A stretch of 64,000 nucleotides of DNA, from positions 98,869,321 to 98,933,320 of the forward strand of contig JALMQS010000099.1 in assembly GCA_024734495.1 (NCBI GenBank). The letters are read 5' to 3'. Shown here one piece after another: positions 33,522-44,194 of the stretch (its first letter is position 1; each line of letters begins with the position of its first letter). The translations under genes and the position numbers were made by a program. Source of the DNA: Forficula auricularia. Its lineage: Eukaryota; Arthropoda; Insecta; Dermaptera; Forficulidae. The notes beneath the pieces were generated by a model. It was not told the DNA's origin, did not search any database, and saw only the letters and a list, made by a program, of their open reading frames with translations.

Positions 33522-35063
33522 GGCTATATTATTGTTTGAATTTTTACTATCATAAAAAATATCATTATACACGAATTTATAAAAAATGATTAGTAACAGA
33601 GAAAAAAAAATATTTTGACTAGCTGTAAAGTTATCAATGTCATCCATTAAAAAATAATTTGTTTAAAAAATATTGCATTTTTTAATACATATATTGGTGC
33701 AAGAAAGTTTCATTCCATAATTTTCAACTCCTGTATTTCATGATTGACTCTTTGATCGTAAAGGAATAAAAGAAGAAGACTATTGGGAGTCAGAGTTAAA
33801 GTATCTCTAATTTGACCTCACAGGAGTGTGATGAACCTTTTCCATTTCCGAATTTTTTTACAAATTAAACTTTGAAATGAATTATTGAAAAAATCCATGG
33901 TAATCTATAGTAAAGGGAAAGGGTGGATATATAGTAGTTCTACATTGGAAACTTAAGTTGCTGTGGAATTTAATATTCCTGAAATTTCCGGGGTTGCTAA
34001 TCACAAATAAAAAATAATAATAAATGGTAATTTAGTACATGTTTATTTTAATTTTGACTAGCAATCGACGATATTTCAAGAAAAATAAATTTTGAAAAAA
34101 ATCCATATTTTGACTGTTTGAAAAAATGGAGGCTAAGGTGTTTTTGTATTTTGGCAAAGGATAAAAAAAAATATTTCCTTTATTGAATTCGGATCGTATA
34201 TTCTCAAAAATAAAATAGTTAAAACATTATTTCAATAAAATATTTTTAAAAAAATCATATTTTCCCCCTTTTGTAAACTGTCATAATTTGTCCCTCTTGT
34301 GAACATTTCCCTGATTTTTAATGGATTTTTAAAATTTCATTCTCTCAAGATACTATATAATTATAGTGAGTGTAGTCTTATATAAAAATACCAATAATTA
34401 TTTATTTGAAACATAGTTTCTACCAGAAACCCCTGGAAGTTGGATTTATTCTGTTTTCAATGTCTATTTTAGTTGCATATGTTTCAGGTGATGCCAACAA
34501 AATATTTTAATAAATTAGGGCACCGTATTTCAAATGACTAAAATGGCTCTAATTATTATTTTCTTAGCTAAAAAAGGGTAAAAATAATAAAAATAAGACA
34601 ATAAGGCAAAAAATACATTTTCTCTTCAGTTTTATTAGAATCTGGTAAATGTATGAAATTAATTATAATAAAAAAAATTTCTTAAACTGTTTTTATCTAA
34701 ATAGTGACACGAAATATGGATGATATCCAAAATATTTAATTTAAAACTAATAGTTTTCTAGTTATGAACTAATTGAAAAAATTGTCCTATGTGCTTCACT
34801 ACTTCTACCCCGAAAACATTAAAAAAATGTTGAATATTTTTATTCCTTATTAAATATTTTTCCTCTTTAATTTTGTATTGATGCTTGTTAATTTGTTGTA
34901 ATTAAATTTGTATTGATGATTGGTTGACCTAGCCACCGAAGACTTGTGCCTCTAAGGAATAAATTTATTTATTTATTAGCATATAAGGGATTTTTTTTCA
35001 TAAGGTCTTTTTGTTTCAAAACAAATGTTATTGAAATCTCTAATAATTCATTTTCTTTTTCAG
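33522..35063. other. Sequence upstream of exon A, no gene seen
   Basis: AT-rich sequence, presumed intron of the RPUSD2-like gene because exon A opens with a splice acceptor and needs one base from an earlier exon. No upstream coding exon is recognisable here. Confidence 0.5.
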
Positions 35064-35185
35064 GTTTACGGAAGGTATATCCGTATTATTTCACATTCAC
35101 AACGTTCACGAAAGGTCGCTGGGTTGGTGAAAAAATCTTGGATGTTTTCGCCCGGGAATTTCGAGCTCATCCAGCTGAAGAATAT
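35064..35185 (+). CDS. RPUSD2: RPUSD2-like pseudouridine synthase, exon A
   Basis: First visible exon of an RluA-family synthase, which isomerises uridine to pseudouridine in RNA. Yeast relatives Pus8/Pus9 act on position 32 of tRNAs. The exon encodes about 40 residues from GLRKVYPYYFTF through FTKGRWVGEKI to RAHPAEEY. This is the start of the S4-like segment before the catalytic domain in the RPUSD2/Pus9 branch. The acceptor is a good pyrimidine tract plus CAG at 35061-35063, and the donor is GTAAGT at 35186. The exon enters with one base owed by an earlier exon and ends after a full codon, matching exon B. Length is 122 nt. The initiator methionine is not here. The family match is strong, and paralogues RPUSD1/4 lack this N-terminal signature. 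Confidence 0.9.
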
Positions 35186-35915
35186 GTAAGTATAAATAAA
35201 CATGATTCAATTAACAATTATACTAACATTTAATAATAAAAATTATTTATTACAAATATATAACAATATTGGTTTATTTCTACACCAAGTTTAAAAATAT
35301 CATGCCTATGCGCATTTCTGTTTATTTTATTTTAAATTGCGTATGCACCTGATAGTTTGAAAAACTTTATGTAGAAACAAGCATTTTAATGTATACATTT
35401 TCAATAAACGAAATTTAAACAGTTTATTTTCCTTTCGTTTTTCAATTTGATTGAATAAAATCGACTGAATATCGTATTCGGTGATCAATTGAATTTCCAT
35501 TGAGTGAACAGATGCGTATATATATTTCTCTTTGCTTATAATTATATTCATTATTATTATTCCATATATTTCCATATCTAATTTTCACTTTATGAATGGA
35601 TGGAAAATTATAGATTTTATCTATAAATATATATTGAAATATTTACTTTAATTTACAATTCTTAAACAAGCTCCCACAGGGCCAAGGTTTCTTCAACCCA
35701 GCTGCTTTTGGGGTATAAATATTACGCTCTTTTTCGTTTTTGTTAGTCTACTATTTTCCCTTTTACTTTCTTTTATTTATTTTCTCAGGGATAGGGATAA
35801 GTGATGTTCGGGTACAAATCCCCGAAATTAGAAAAATAAAACAATTTTTTTAATTAAATAACATAATGAAGTAGCTTTATGACCACATCACTAAAATTTT
35901 GAAAATATATATATA
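35186..35915 (+). other. Intron A-B, first part
   Basis: Start of the intron between exons A and B (35186-41142). AT-rich, no other gene. A slightly GC-richer stretch at 35660-35830 has no recognisable coding content. Confidence 0.6.
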
Positions 35916-37115
35916 CCGGGTGAGTTTTTTTATCTTGAAACAGTCTTATAACTCAAAAGCAGTGCTTATATGAAAAAATGTTTCAAATAAAAGTTTATTT
36001 ATATGGAGGGGAAACTAAACTACTCTATTGTTTGTCCATCTAGAACAAGCTTTGAAGGGTATTTCGAGGTCAAGTTCTGTTTTTTAAATGAAAACCTATA
36101 TATTTCTTTTCATATTCATAATCTAAAAAAAAATTGAGCAACTTTCATAAGAACTATTTTTTTATCCCACATCAAATAAACAAAATATTAAATCAATTAT
36201 TAGATCTCAAAAAAAAATCCTAATAATTATTTTTAACAATTATTTAACTTAATTATCAAATAAAATGATTAAATAATTAATTATTAAATAAATAATTATT
36301 TAATCGAAATATCACAACAATAAAAATAAGTGTTTATAATGATTTTAATATTTCATTATACACCGATTTAAGAGATTATTTGCTACTTATTGAACTACTT
36401 TAACTTTTTGAGTTTAGAAAAGTTGATTTCGCGTGTCAATCAAATAGATAGTTATATTGTATTACCATAATATCGTAAAAATCGAGCATTTTTTGTTGAA
36501 AACAAAATTTAAATGGTCTTAATTATGGTGAATGTGGAAGAAGTGTTATGGGACTTCCATTGAAATGGATGCCGAGCGTTTTCCTAATAGGAATACACCC
36601 TCACAAGCTTTATTTTATTGTGTTGTAAATCTGTTTAAAAAAAAACAAGAAATGTAAAGGAAATTGGAACTAGAATTCATCCAGAAGACTTGCGATAACT
36701 CTTTGGAATGTCACAGAACAGTGACGAAAAATTATTAAATTATTTATTTAATAATTAAATATTTGACCATTATTATTTAATAATTAAGTTGAATAATTGT
36801 TAAAAATAATTAAGGATTTTTTTGAGATCTAAAAATTGATTTAATATTTTGATTATTTGATGTGGGATAAAAAATAGTTCTTATAAAAGTTGCTCAATTT
36901 TTTTTCTAGATTATGAATATGATAGGAAATATATGTTTCCATTTGAAAAACAGAACTTGACCTCGAAATACCCTTGAAAGCTTGTTCTAGATCGACAAAC
37001 AATAGCGTAGTTTAGTTTCCCCCTCCATATAAATAAACTTCTATTTGAAACTTTTTTCATATAATGTACTGTTTTTGAGTTAAAAGACTGTCTCAAGATA
37101 AAAAAACTCACCCAG
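35916..37115. mobile_element. 1.2-kb palindromic element in intron A-B
   Basis: Ends CCGGGTGAGTTTTTTTATC and its complement GATAAAAAAACTCACCC, with TATA-rich flanks. Arms of about 390 bases (35916-36310 and 36725-37115) are close reverse complements around a unique centre. The centre carries a decayed transposon coding fragment (see 36514-36636). When the gene is transcribed, the arms could form a long double-stranded RNA. Confidence 0.75.
36514..36636 (+). pseudogene. Decayed transposon helix-turn-helix fragment
   Basis: One frame reads YGECGRSVMG and, after a frame change, 36562-36636 reads EMDAERFPNRNTPSQALFY. YGE(C)xRN...ERFPNRxxPS is the pattern of the DUF4817-type N-terminal domain common in insect transposon proteins. 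At least one frameshift is present and the rest of the protein is missing. Confidence 0.5.
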
Positions 37116-38059
37116 TATATAGTAGGTATGTAGGTATTGAATATTTCCAATCAAACTTAAATAATAAAATGTGTAATTACAAACCACTGTAGAATTTAAA
37201 ACAAAAAAATACTATTTTCGATATTAGATTTTTTTACATTAATATAAATCACATCCAATAAAAATTAAACTAAATTTCAAAACAAAGTTGAAATTTAAAG
37301 ACCGGCCTCGGCGCGCTTAGCTATAATAATATCGTGGTGTCTCTACATAACACTTATAATAAAAACAACCTAAGTTTTAATTTCTTTTAACTTTATTTAA
37401 AATGTATACGTTTATTTATAATTTAATATAAGTATTTTTTAATATAATTAAATAATAGCCAAATTATATTTTTATATAAAAAATTGTTCATCTATTTATT
37501 TTTTATGCAAGTATTGATAATATTATTTGTTTACTCCTCAGTATCGCCTTTGTATCCTTCCAAATAATATATGAACTAGATCTTATTCTATTTCCTCTAT
37601 ATATTTCACATAAATAATTGAGAATTCTCCATTTAATGATCAATCTCTTTGCAACAATATGATTAAAAAAGCTACCTAGTCATATTTACTTTTTTCTGAA
37701 ACATGGAATATATCAAAAAAGTTTTATTGTCTTGTGATAAATTATTTACTAAAATATACTCAACTAAAACAATTTAAAACGAAAAGTTTAATTTATCAGT
37801 TTTATGAGCCATTTCACTCTCCTAGTTTTAACCACTTCTCTTTTTATTCTGTAAATTTACTCACAGGTGTAAATATATTATTTCAAGAAAACAATAAAAG
37901 TCTTCACCATTTTAAGAAACAACGGGGTTAATTTTAAATAGTATACATATATTCGATATACTAATGTATATAGTAATTTCTAACAATTAAACTATTCCCA
38001 TTTTGTTATAATAGAATTTGTATTTCAATTTCTTTATTTACCATGCCTATCTAGTTCAA
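37116..38059 (+). other. Intron A-B, middle part
   Basis: AT-rich intronic sequence with no recognisable feature. Confidence 0.55.
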
Positions 38060-38330
38060 AAAGCTAAAATTTTGTGCATTCTAAGATATTTGCATACCAA
38101 TTTTCAGCTCATTAACTAAAACCTTTCAGGATTAGCATTTTGTGCTCTCAGGAAACGTTTTCAAGTAAAAAGTTAAAATTTGGATCATTTTGGTGCAAGC
38201 TCATTAACTTTAAAAATTGCCATTTTGTACTCTCAGGAAACGTTTTCAGATTTAAAGCTAAAATTCGGTGCATTGTAAGATATTTATGCTACCAATTTTC
38301 AGCTCATTAACTAAAACCTTTTATTGCAGT
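38060..38330. repeat. Diverged tandem direct repeat
   Basis: AGCTAAAATT(T/C)(T/G)GTGCAT...CAATTTTCAGCTCATTAAC occurs at about 38060 and 38256. The half-unit CTCTCAGGAAACGTTTTCA occurs at about 38147 and 38234. It is a roughly 195-base repeat with internal half-repeats, intronic and non-coding. Confidence 0.65.
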
Positions 38331-38472
38331 AGAAGTCGCACTTAAGTGAATTATAAGCTACGAGTATAATTGAATCCTAGCCAACTAATCCGCCAACATG
38401 TCCCAACTTGTTCATCCGCGTCTCAACTCGTTAGAAATAGTCTAGATTTGTCATGATTAAAAAAATATATTA

Positions 38473-38860
38473 AGCTAGCCAGGGGGCATGCCCCCTGGAC
38501 CCCCAACCCACGAACCACACCCTCACACCCACTCCCCCCACCCCGAAACCCACCTAGCACCCCCACCCCCACCTCCCCACCACCCCTATGGACCCTCATC
38601 TGAACCCCACACCCCACCCTCCCTGGGCCCTCAACCTCCCCCCACACCATCACACTATGCCTCTGGACCCTCACCTGAACTCCCATTCTGACCCTCCCAT
38701 CCTGGGCCCCACCCCATGCCTTCTCCCACGCCTAGCCTCCTAGACCCCTCCCCCGCTATGCCCCCCGGACTCCACACCGCTCCACCCCCGGAGCCTCATA
38801 TCACCCCCGCATCCCATAGCCTAACCCCCCTCCCACACCCATACCCAGTTTTGGCATTTC
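38473..38860 (-). mobile_element. C-rich block related to the 10.2-kb Helitron
   Basis: GCTAGCCAGGGGGCATGCCC followed by almost 350 bases of C-rich, CCCCAC-type sequence is the reverse of the G-rich block ending at 10371 (GGGGTCCAGGGGGC...CCTAGCTAGC). The 3' hairpin and CTAG end are not evident here. Long open frames on both strands are artefacts of the skewed composition. Confidence 0.5.
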
Positions 38861-40120
38861 TAGCCTTCTAGTAACCTACAGATTATATATACAAAATTTG
38901 GTTGAGTTTGCTCCAAGGGTAAGAATTTTCAAATTTTACCCTTCCCTCCCCCTTTTTTGGTGGTTTTTGGGGGGAATTTTTTTAAACAAAAGTTGTCAGA
39001 AATCACATCCCCTACAACTTTGCTCATTATAAAATTTGCCGTAGAGCTAATAGTTTAGGAGTTATTTGATCATTTTCATTCTTGCGCCCCCCCCCCCCCC
39101 CACCAAACCCCCTTTTGGGGTCAAAATATCAAAACGTTATATAGCTAAAAACGTAAGTTAGAAGACATCTGATCCAAATATGAAATTTCATAATAATCCC
39201 TTCAACCGTTTTTACGTGAATCGTGAGCAACTTTTCGCGGAAACCACGGAAGCATACAGACATACATACATACATACAGACATACAAGAATTTTGTTAAG
39301 GGTGTTTTCGTTCATAACTTTTCTTGAAACGTGTGCAACCAAAATTTGGCGTGATTTGGAGCAATGTACAGACAAAACCTTAATTTTATATATGTATAGA
39401 TATTTGTAATTGAAATATGTACTAAGCAAAACTGGCAATTCTAGAGTAATCGAGTGCTCACATTTTCTAATGGCTGACTTCTTGACCAAGCTGACTTTAT
39501 TTATTTATTTTTACCTATTATTAAAAAAAATATCCTTCGATTGTTTCTTTTAATGTTTGAATTATTACGCGTGTTTACGATTTATTACCTAATAAAGTTA
39601 GAAAGAGAGAAAGAAACCGTATGCCGCCCTATATACATGTTTTATGGAGGGAGTGAACTCGAGATTTTCACGGGAGGCTCACCTGACCTTAGGTAGGACA
39701 CTCTTTTTCACATATCCTCTTCTCTTTTTTTGTATTAAAAACAATTGGGTATTTCAAATTTTCTTTTTTTTTGTTATCACATGTTCTCAAATTTACGACG
39801 ATTTCATGAATACTCAAGTTATTCATGATGGTTTCATTTAATTTCAACTTTTTTTTTTCTTATGAGAAAATTTACATTTTTAAGATGTTGGTGAATTTTT
39901 TGTATTCAAGTCACGTAGACTTTAAATATTTGATTTTATTATATTTCGCGAATCCATGAATTCGAATAATTTTGGCATTTCTTTTAGAAATTTTTCATTA
40001 CAATTAGCATTATAATTTAAAATAACCTATTCAAAAAAAGTATTTTAAAAATTTGAAAATTCTCAATTCGCAACTTACATACATCTAGCATCAATATATT
40101 ATTCTATAGTAGTCTTAACG
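38861..40120 (+). other. Intron A-B: repeat-like sequence with CATA microsatellite
   Basis: 38870-39300 looks repeat-derived (TTACGTGAATCGTGAGCAAC, then a CATACATACATACAGACATAC tract at about 39255-39288). The remainder to 40120 is AT-rich without features. Confidence 0.45.
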
Positions 40121-40845
40121 AATTTCGAAGCGTTGACCCACTATCTACTTGAAATTTTTAAAGGAAGAGTATGTTATGTTAGTACCATAGAGTAATATAG
40201 AGTGGAAGGCTTCATAAGGAGTCAATGTATTTTAGCCTATACGAGTTACAGAGCTCTCTGGCGGTTCGGAATGGGCAATAAAAAGGCGAGAACCGCTCTC
40301 TTTAGCTCTAAAATTATATTATTAAAGAATTAACATATAAAGATCAAAGAAATAAATTACTAGTTAATTTTATATAGGGTACTTACATTTCAGGATTTTT
40401 AGGTCGTTTAAAAAAACTATGTTCTTTATCTGATTTTGTGTCGCCAAAGCAACCTTTCACAAAACATTGACGTCGAGAACTAGGCATATTTAATAATATT
40501 TTAATCTATAAATTTTTACGTTCGAAAATTTTCTAAATGAACGTTTACCACAAAGCCTGTATAAATCTTTTATCTATGACAAAGTCTTTGAATGTCCTAT
40601 GACTATGATCTTTGAATAGCTCTTAAGGACCAAGAATAATGGTCTCCGAGCCGCTAGAGAGTGCTTTTCGATATTCGGTAGCCTTCTACTCTATATTACT
40701 CTATGGGTAGCACTAAAACGAACCCTAAATGATGGTAACAAAGCAAGGAAACGTTTGCCGCATAAGTCGTCAGAGGTCGCCACGCTCTCCCTCCTCTTAA
40801 AATGACAACAGCTGCCATTGTGTTAAGTGGGTCAACGCTTCTGAA
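40121..40845. mobile_element. Nested TIR elements
   Basis: The outer pair AATTTCGAAGCGTTGACCCA (40121) and TGGGTCAACGCTTCTGAATT (about 40829) encloses an inner MITE, 40185-40706, with ends CCATAGAGTAATATAGAGT and ACTCTATATTACTCTATGG. The inner element has GC-rich words near both ends but no open frame. Confidence 0.7.
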
Positions 40846-41142
40846 TTGGTGATGACAACTATAATGATTAATTTAATAATTATGTTATAAATGAATTTAT
40901 TTAAATTATTTTCCAATTGATCATTTGATGGAAGAATTCTCCTTATTCTATCCCAATATTCTTCTGCTTCATTATTTGATTGACCTTATCCACATATATG
41001 TACTTATAGATATCTCAAAGTATTATAGTATCAATATTTTTTCTCTCTCTGCATGCCAAATATTTTAGATGTTTTTCAGTTAGTTATTTCACATGATTTA
41101 GTATATGCCTAGAGTTTTGCAATATTGTATGTGCTTGTTCAG

Positions 41143-41243
41143 GAGCGTTGCATCAAGGCAGGCACCCTCACCGTCAACTATGAAAAAGTTGACATCGATT
41201 ACCGGCTCAAGCATAACGACCTGCTCGCCAATGTCGTGCACAG
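41143..41243 (+). CDS. RPUSD2: RPUSD2-like pseudouridine synthase, exon B
   Basis: It encodes 33 full codons from ERCIKAGTLTVNYEKV to NDLLANVVH plus the first two bases (AG) of an arginine codon. This completes the S4-like RNA-binding segment that in RPUSD2/Pus9 ends in VHRHE before the catalytic domain. The acceptor is TTGTTCAG at 41135-41142. The donor GTAGAC at 41244 is weaker than that of exon A, which can favour regulated splicing. The third base of the Arg codon comes from either exon C (AGG) or exon D (AGA), so the protein is R in both cases. GC content is far above the introns. Length is 101 nt. Confidence 0.92.
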
Positions 41244-41418
41244 GTAGACAACCAAAACTATCCAAAAACTAATTACTTACTTTTTTTAATTTAATTTCTA
41301 TGTCGCTTTCTTATTTTATTTTATATCTATTTATTTATTACTCTTTTTTGTTTATTAATCATATGCTTCTCTTTTACACCGTCGCTTCAGGCTTTATGGG
41401 AATTTCCCCTTTCTTAAT

Positions 41419-41431
41419 GGGTTGGTAGGGA
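41419..41431 (+). promoter_or_regulatory. Candidate splicing docking site
   Basis: GGGTTGGTAGGGA, 176 bases past the exon B donor, in a GC-richer island (41378-41435). As RNA it can pair with the segment upstream of exon C (13 pairs, two G-U, one bulged A) or with the one upstream of exon D (11 pairs of 12 positions, two G-U). The two pairings exclude each other. This layout is known from mutually exclusive exon clusters in insects. Pairing was worked out by eye, and function is inference. Confidence 0.45.
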
Positions 41432-42000
41432 TGTTCAAAACAATTTAAATTTAAATCCTAAATACACTTTAGTACTTTTTTAGATTTAATTAATTATTAA
41501 GTATTTTTTATTTAAAAGGTACAAAAAAGTAGATATTATTATATTAATTATTTAAAAGAATGATTTTTAAACTCGAAAATTTTTAAATATTTACAAAATC
41601 AAAAAAAAAAAATGAATAAAATATCAAAAAACTTCTTTTTTCTTCATCATTAAAATCTAAGTTTCGTAAAAAATATTTCATTTAAAATTGAATATTATAG
41701 TTGTTTGATAATTATTTACAAAAAAAAACACAAATTGTTTTTTAATAAATACTAACATTTCTATTAATCCAATGTATGAATAATGTATAATAAATTATTC
41801 GAAAATATAATATAAAAACATTATTCATAAAACTAAATTATATTCTACACCAATATATATTTTTTTAATTAAGTTTTTAATTTGTTTTTATGAATTTATA
41901 TACTAAGCTCTTAAATTCATTTTCAAACAATCCAGACAATTTGTTGAATTTTCTATAATTCTATTGAGCCGTGAATTATTTTATAAATGAAAAAATTTGG

Positions 42001-42085
42001 CCCTTGGTAGGATTCGAATTCCTACATCCACTACATAACCTGCTTGAGTTGAAACATCTGCCCACTTCAGAGACTACATTGACAG
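42001..42085 (-). repeat. tRNA-like / SINE fragment
   Basis: Minus strand carries TAGGAATTCGAATCCTACC, a T-arm-like hairpin with a B-box core, in a GC-richer patch. No A box or tail is clear. Confidence 0.35.
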
Positions 42086-44047
42086 GGTATGTTCAAGTGA
42101 TGTAATCGTGAATGAAAAATGTGTTTTTTCGAAATATTTAAAAAACGGCTTAAACTATTCTGATAAAAAAAAAAAGAATTGAACGAAACCATGGCATTTT
42201 GATCTAACTACACTGAAGTGCAAAAAAATCGATTCACCAATAAAACCTTTATTAATTAATAAATCATTTTTAATTTTTTTACAAGGAACCATACATTATT
42301 GAAATTATTGCTTATTGCAAGTGTAATTGCCACTTGTTGGCTTAGCCCATAATTAATTAGGCACACAATTTGAACTGCTTGAACTTCAGAAATATCCATT
42401 TTGTATATTTTATCTTTCTATCAATAATGCTTAATTCGAAATTATTCATTTTATTGATATTTCAAATGGAATTTGATCTTTTATTAAAACTTTATTTAAA
42501 TTTAAGTAATATTGAAAAAGTATGATAATTGGAAATTGTTTCTTTTAATTTAATTTCACTTATTTTTTTTTTTATAAAATTCAAAAATTATCAACAATAT
42601 TTATCGAATATGTTAGATTCGAAAATTTTTTATTTTTCGAGATATTAATTATTTTATCGAAATGACCGTTAGTACAAATAATTAAAATAATAATAATTCG
42701 TAAATGACTATAAATTATTAAATATAAGAGAGGCACCAGGTTTATGTTAAATTTATGTGGATGGCCACATCAAATTATTTAAAAATATTTTTCTGCTCAA
42801 TAGAATTAATTGACCGATGAAACATAAGGAATTTAGTTCCTTAATATACATATATCTCTACTTTTTTGTTCCTTTGCTTTTTTTCCTTAATATTCCTAAA
42901 CTCATTAATACTCATAAATTTAAATGTGTACATTATTTTTTATATACATAAATAAAACACCTTAAAAATGGGTATTTCCGGACAGCATCGATATCCGAAC
43001 AAAACATTTATAATGCTTTTATTATATTATACTATTATAGCCCTTATTATTAAAAATAAGATTTCTCATAAAGTCACAACAATTCTCAATTAGTAGAAAA
43101 TTTAATATTTAATAAAAAAGTTTAGGGTTACTTATAAAAAACTTTTTAGAAATAGGAGTTGTCCGGATATTCACTTTCACGCTGTTGTTTTTTTTTATTT
43201 TAAATATAAAAAATAATTAATTAATTAATTTAGTTATTTATTCATTCATTATTCCATTTCTCTTTATTATTTCATTAAAATAATTAGTAACTATTTCCCC
43301 ATAAACAGCGATAGTAATTATCAAAGCGCCCCTAAGTGGATTAAATAATAGGAATTATTTCACTCAAACCAACTCATAATTTACTACCAAACAATGAATT
43401 CCACCAAAGATAGATCGTAATTTGTATTATTATTATTCTTATAACTATTTTGATATCTATTGATACTTTGGACCGAATACTATTTGATTAGCTTCTAAAT
43501 TGTTCAATTAGGTAAAATCATTTTTTTTTTCAAATATATTATATCCCTTAAGTAGAAATTTATAATAATCTAAAATGAGAATTTTCTAATAATATCAAAG
43601 ATTGTATTAAACAAAATTAGAAGGATTCAAACCCAAGTACAAAAACGCTTCACAGTGTATACAGTATTTGAAAATCCTTTGAGACACCTCTAACATATAA
43701 AACCATCCACTAAATTCTACTAAAGATATTCAGACTATCGTAAAATTTTGCTCGCGACTTTCAAATGTTCAGTCGAACTAATTTTTTGGATTTTGATTAT
43801 GAAAATTATTTATTCTTTTAAATTATTTATGATTGAACAATTTTGAAATAACTTAAATTCGTTTTATTTCATTTATTTTGTTTTATTTATCGGCTTATTT
43901 AACTCTAAATAGAATTTTGGGATAATGCAATTTCCTTCACAATTCGAAAAACTCCTTTGTTCTGTAGAACATACATATTATATTCAAAGTCATATGTGAC
44001 TTTATATTCGAATTTTGAATCAGTCACTAGCAAAATTTTACGATAAT

Positions 44048-44194
44048 TCTATATTGAAGGAGACAATAAAAGAGTGTGTCTTCTGCTGGAATTATAATTT
44101 TATTTATTTATAACGAGACTATAGTTTCGTTATAAATAAATAAAATTTAAAATTCCAGCAGAAGACACACTCTTTTATTGTCTCCTTCAATATA
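44048..44194. mobile_element. Palindromic MITE (GAAGGAGA family), copy 2
   Basis: ATTGAAGGAGACAATAAAAG and its exact complement bound a near-perfect 147-bp palindrome with CAGAAGACACACTC words. It is related to 8452-8535. Confidence 0.8.

Noticed and set aside
38423..38691. Proline-rich and glycine-rich frames on both strands
   Set aside because: They are a by-product of the C-rich Helitron-like tract, where stop codons are rare in any frame.
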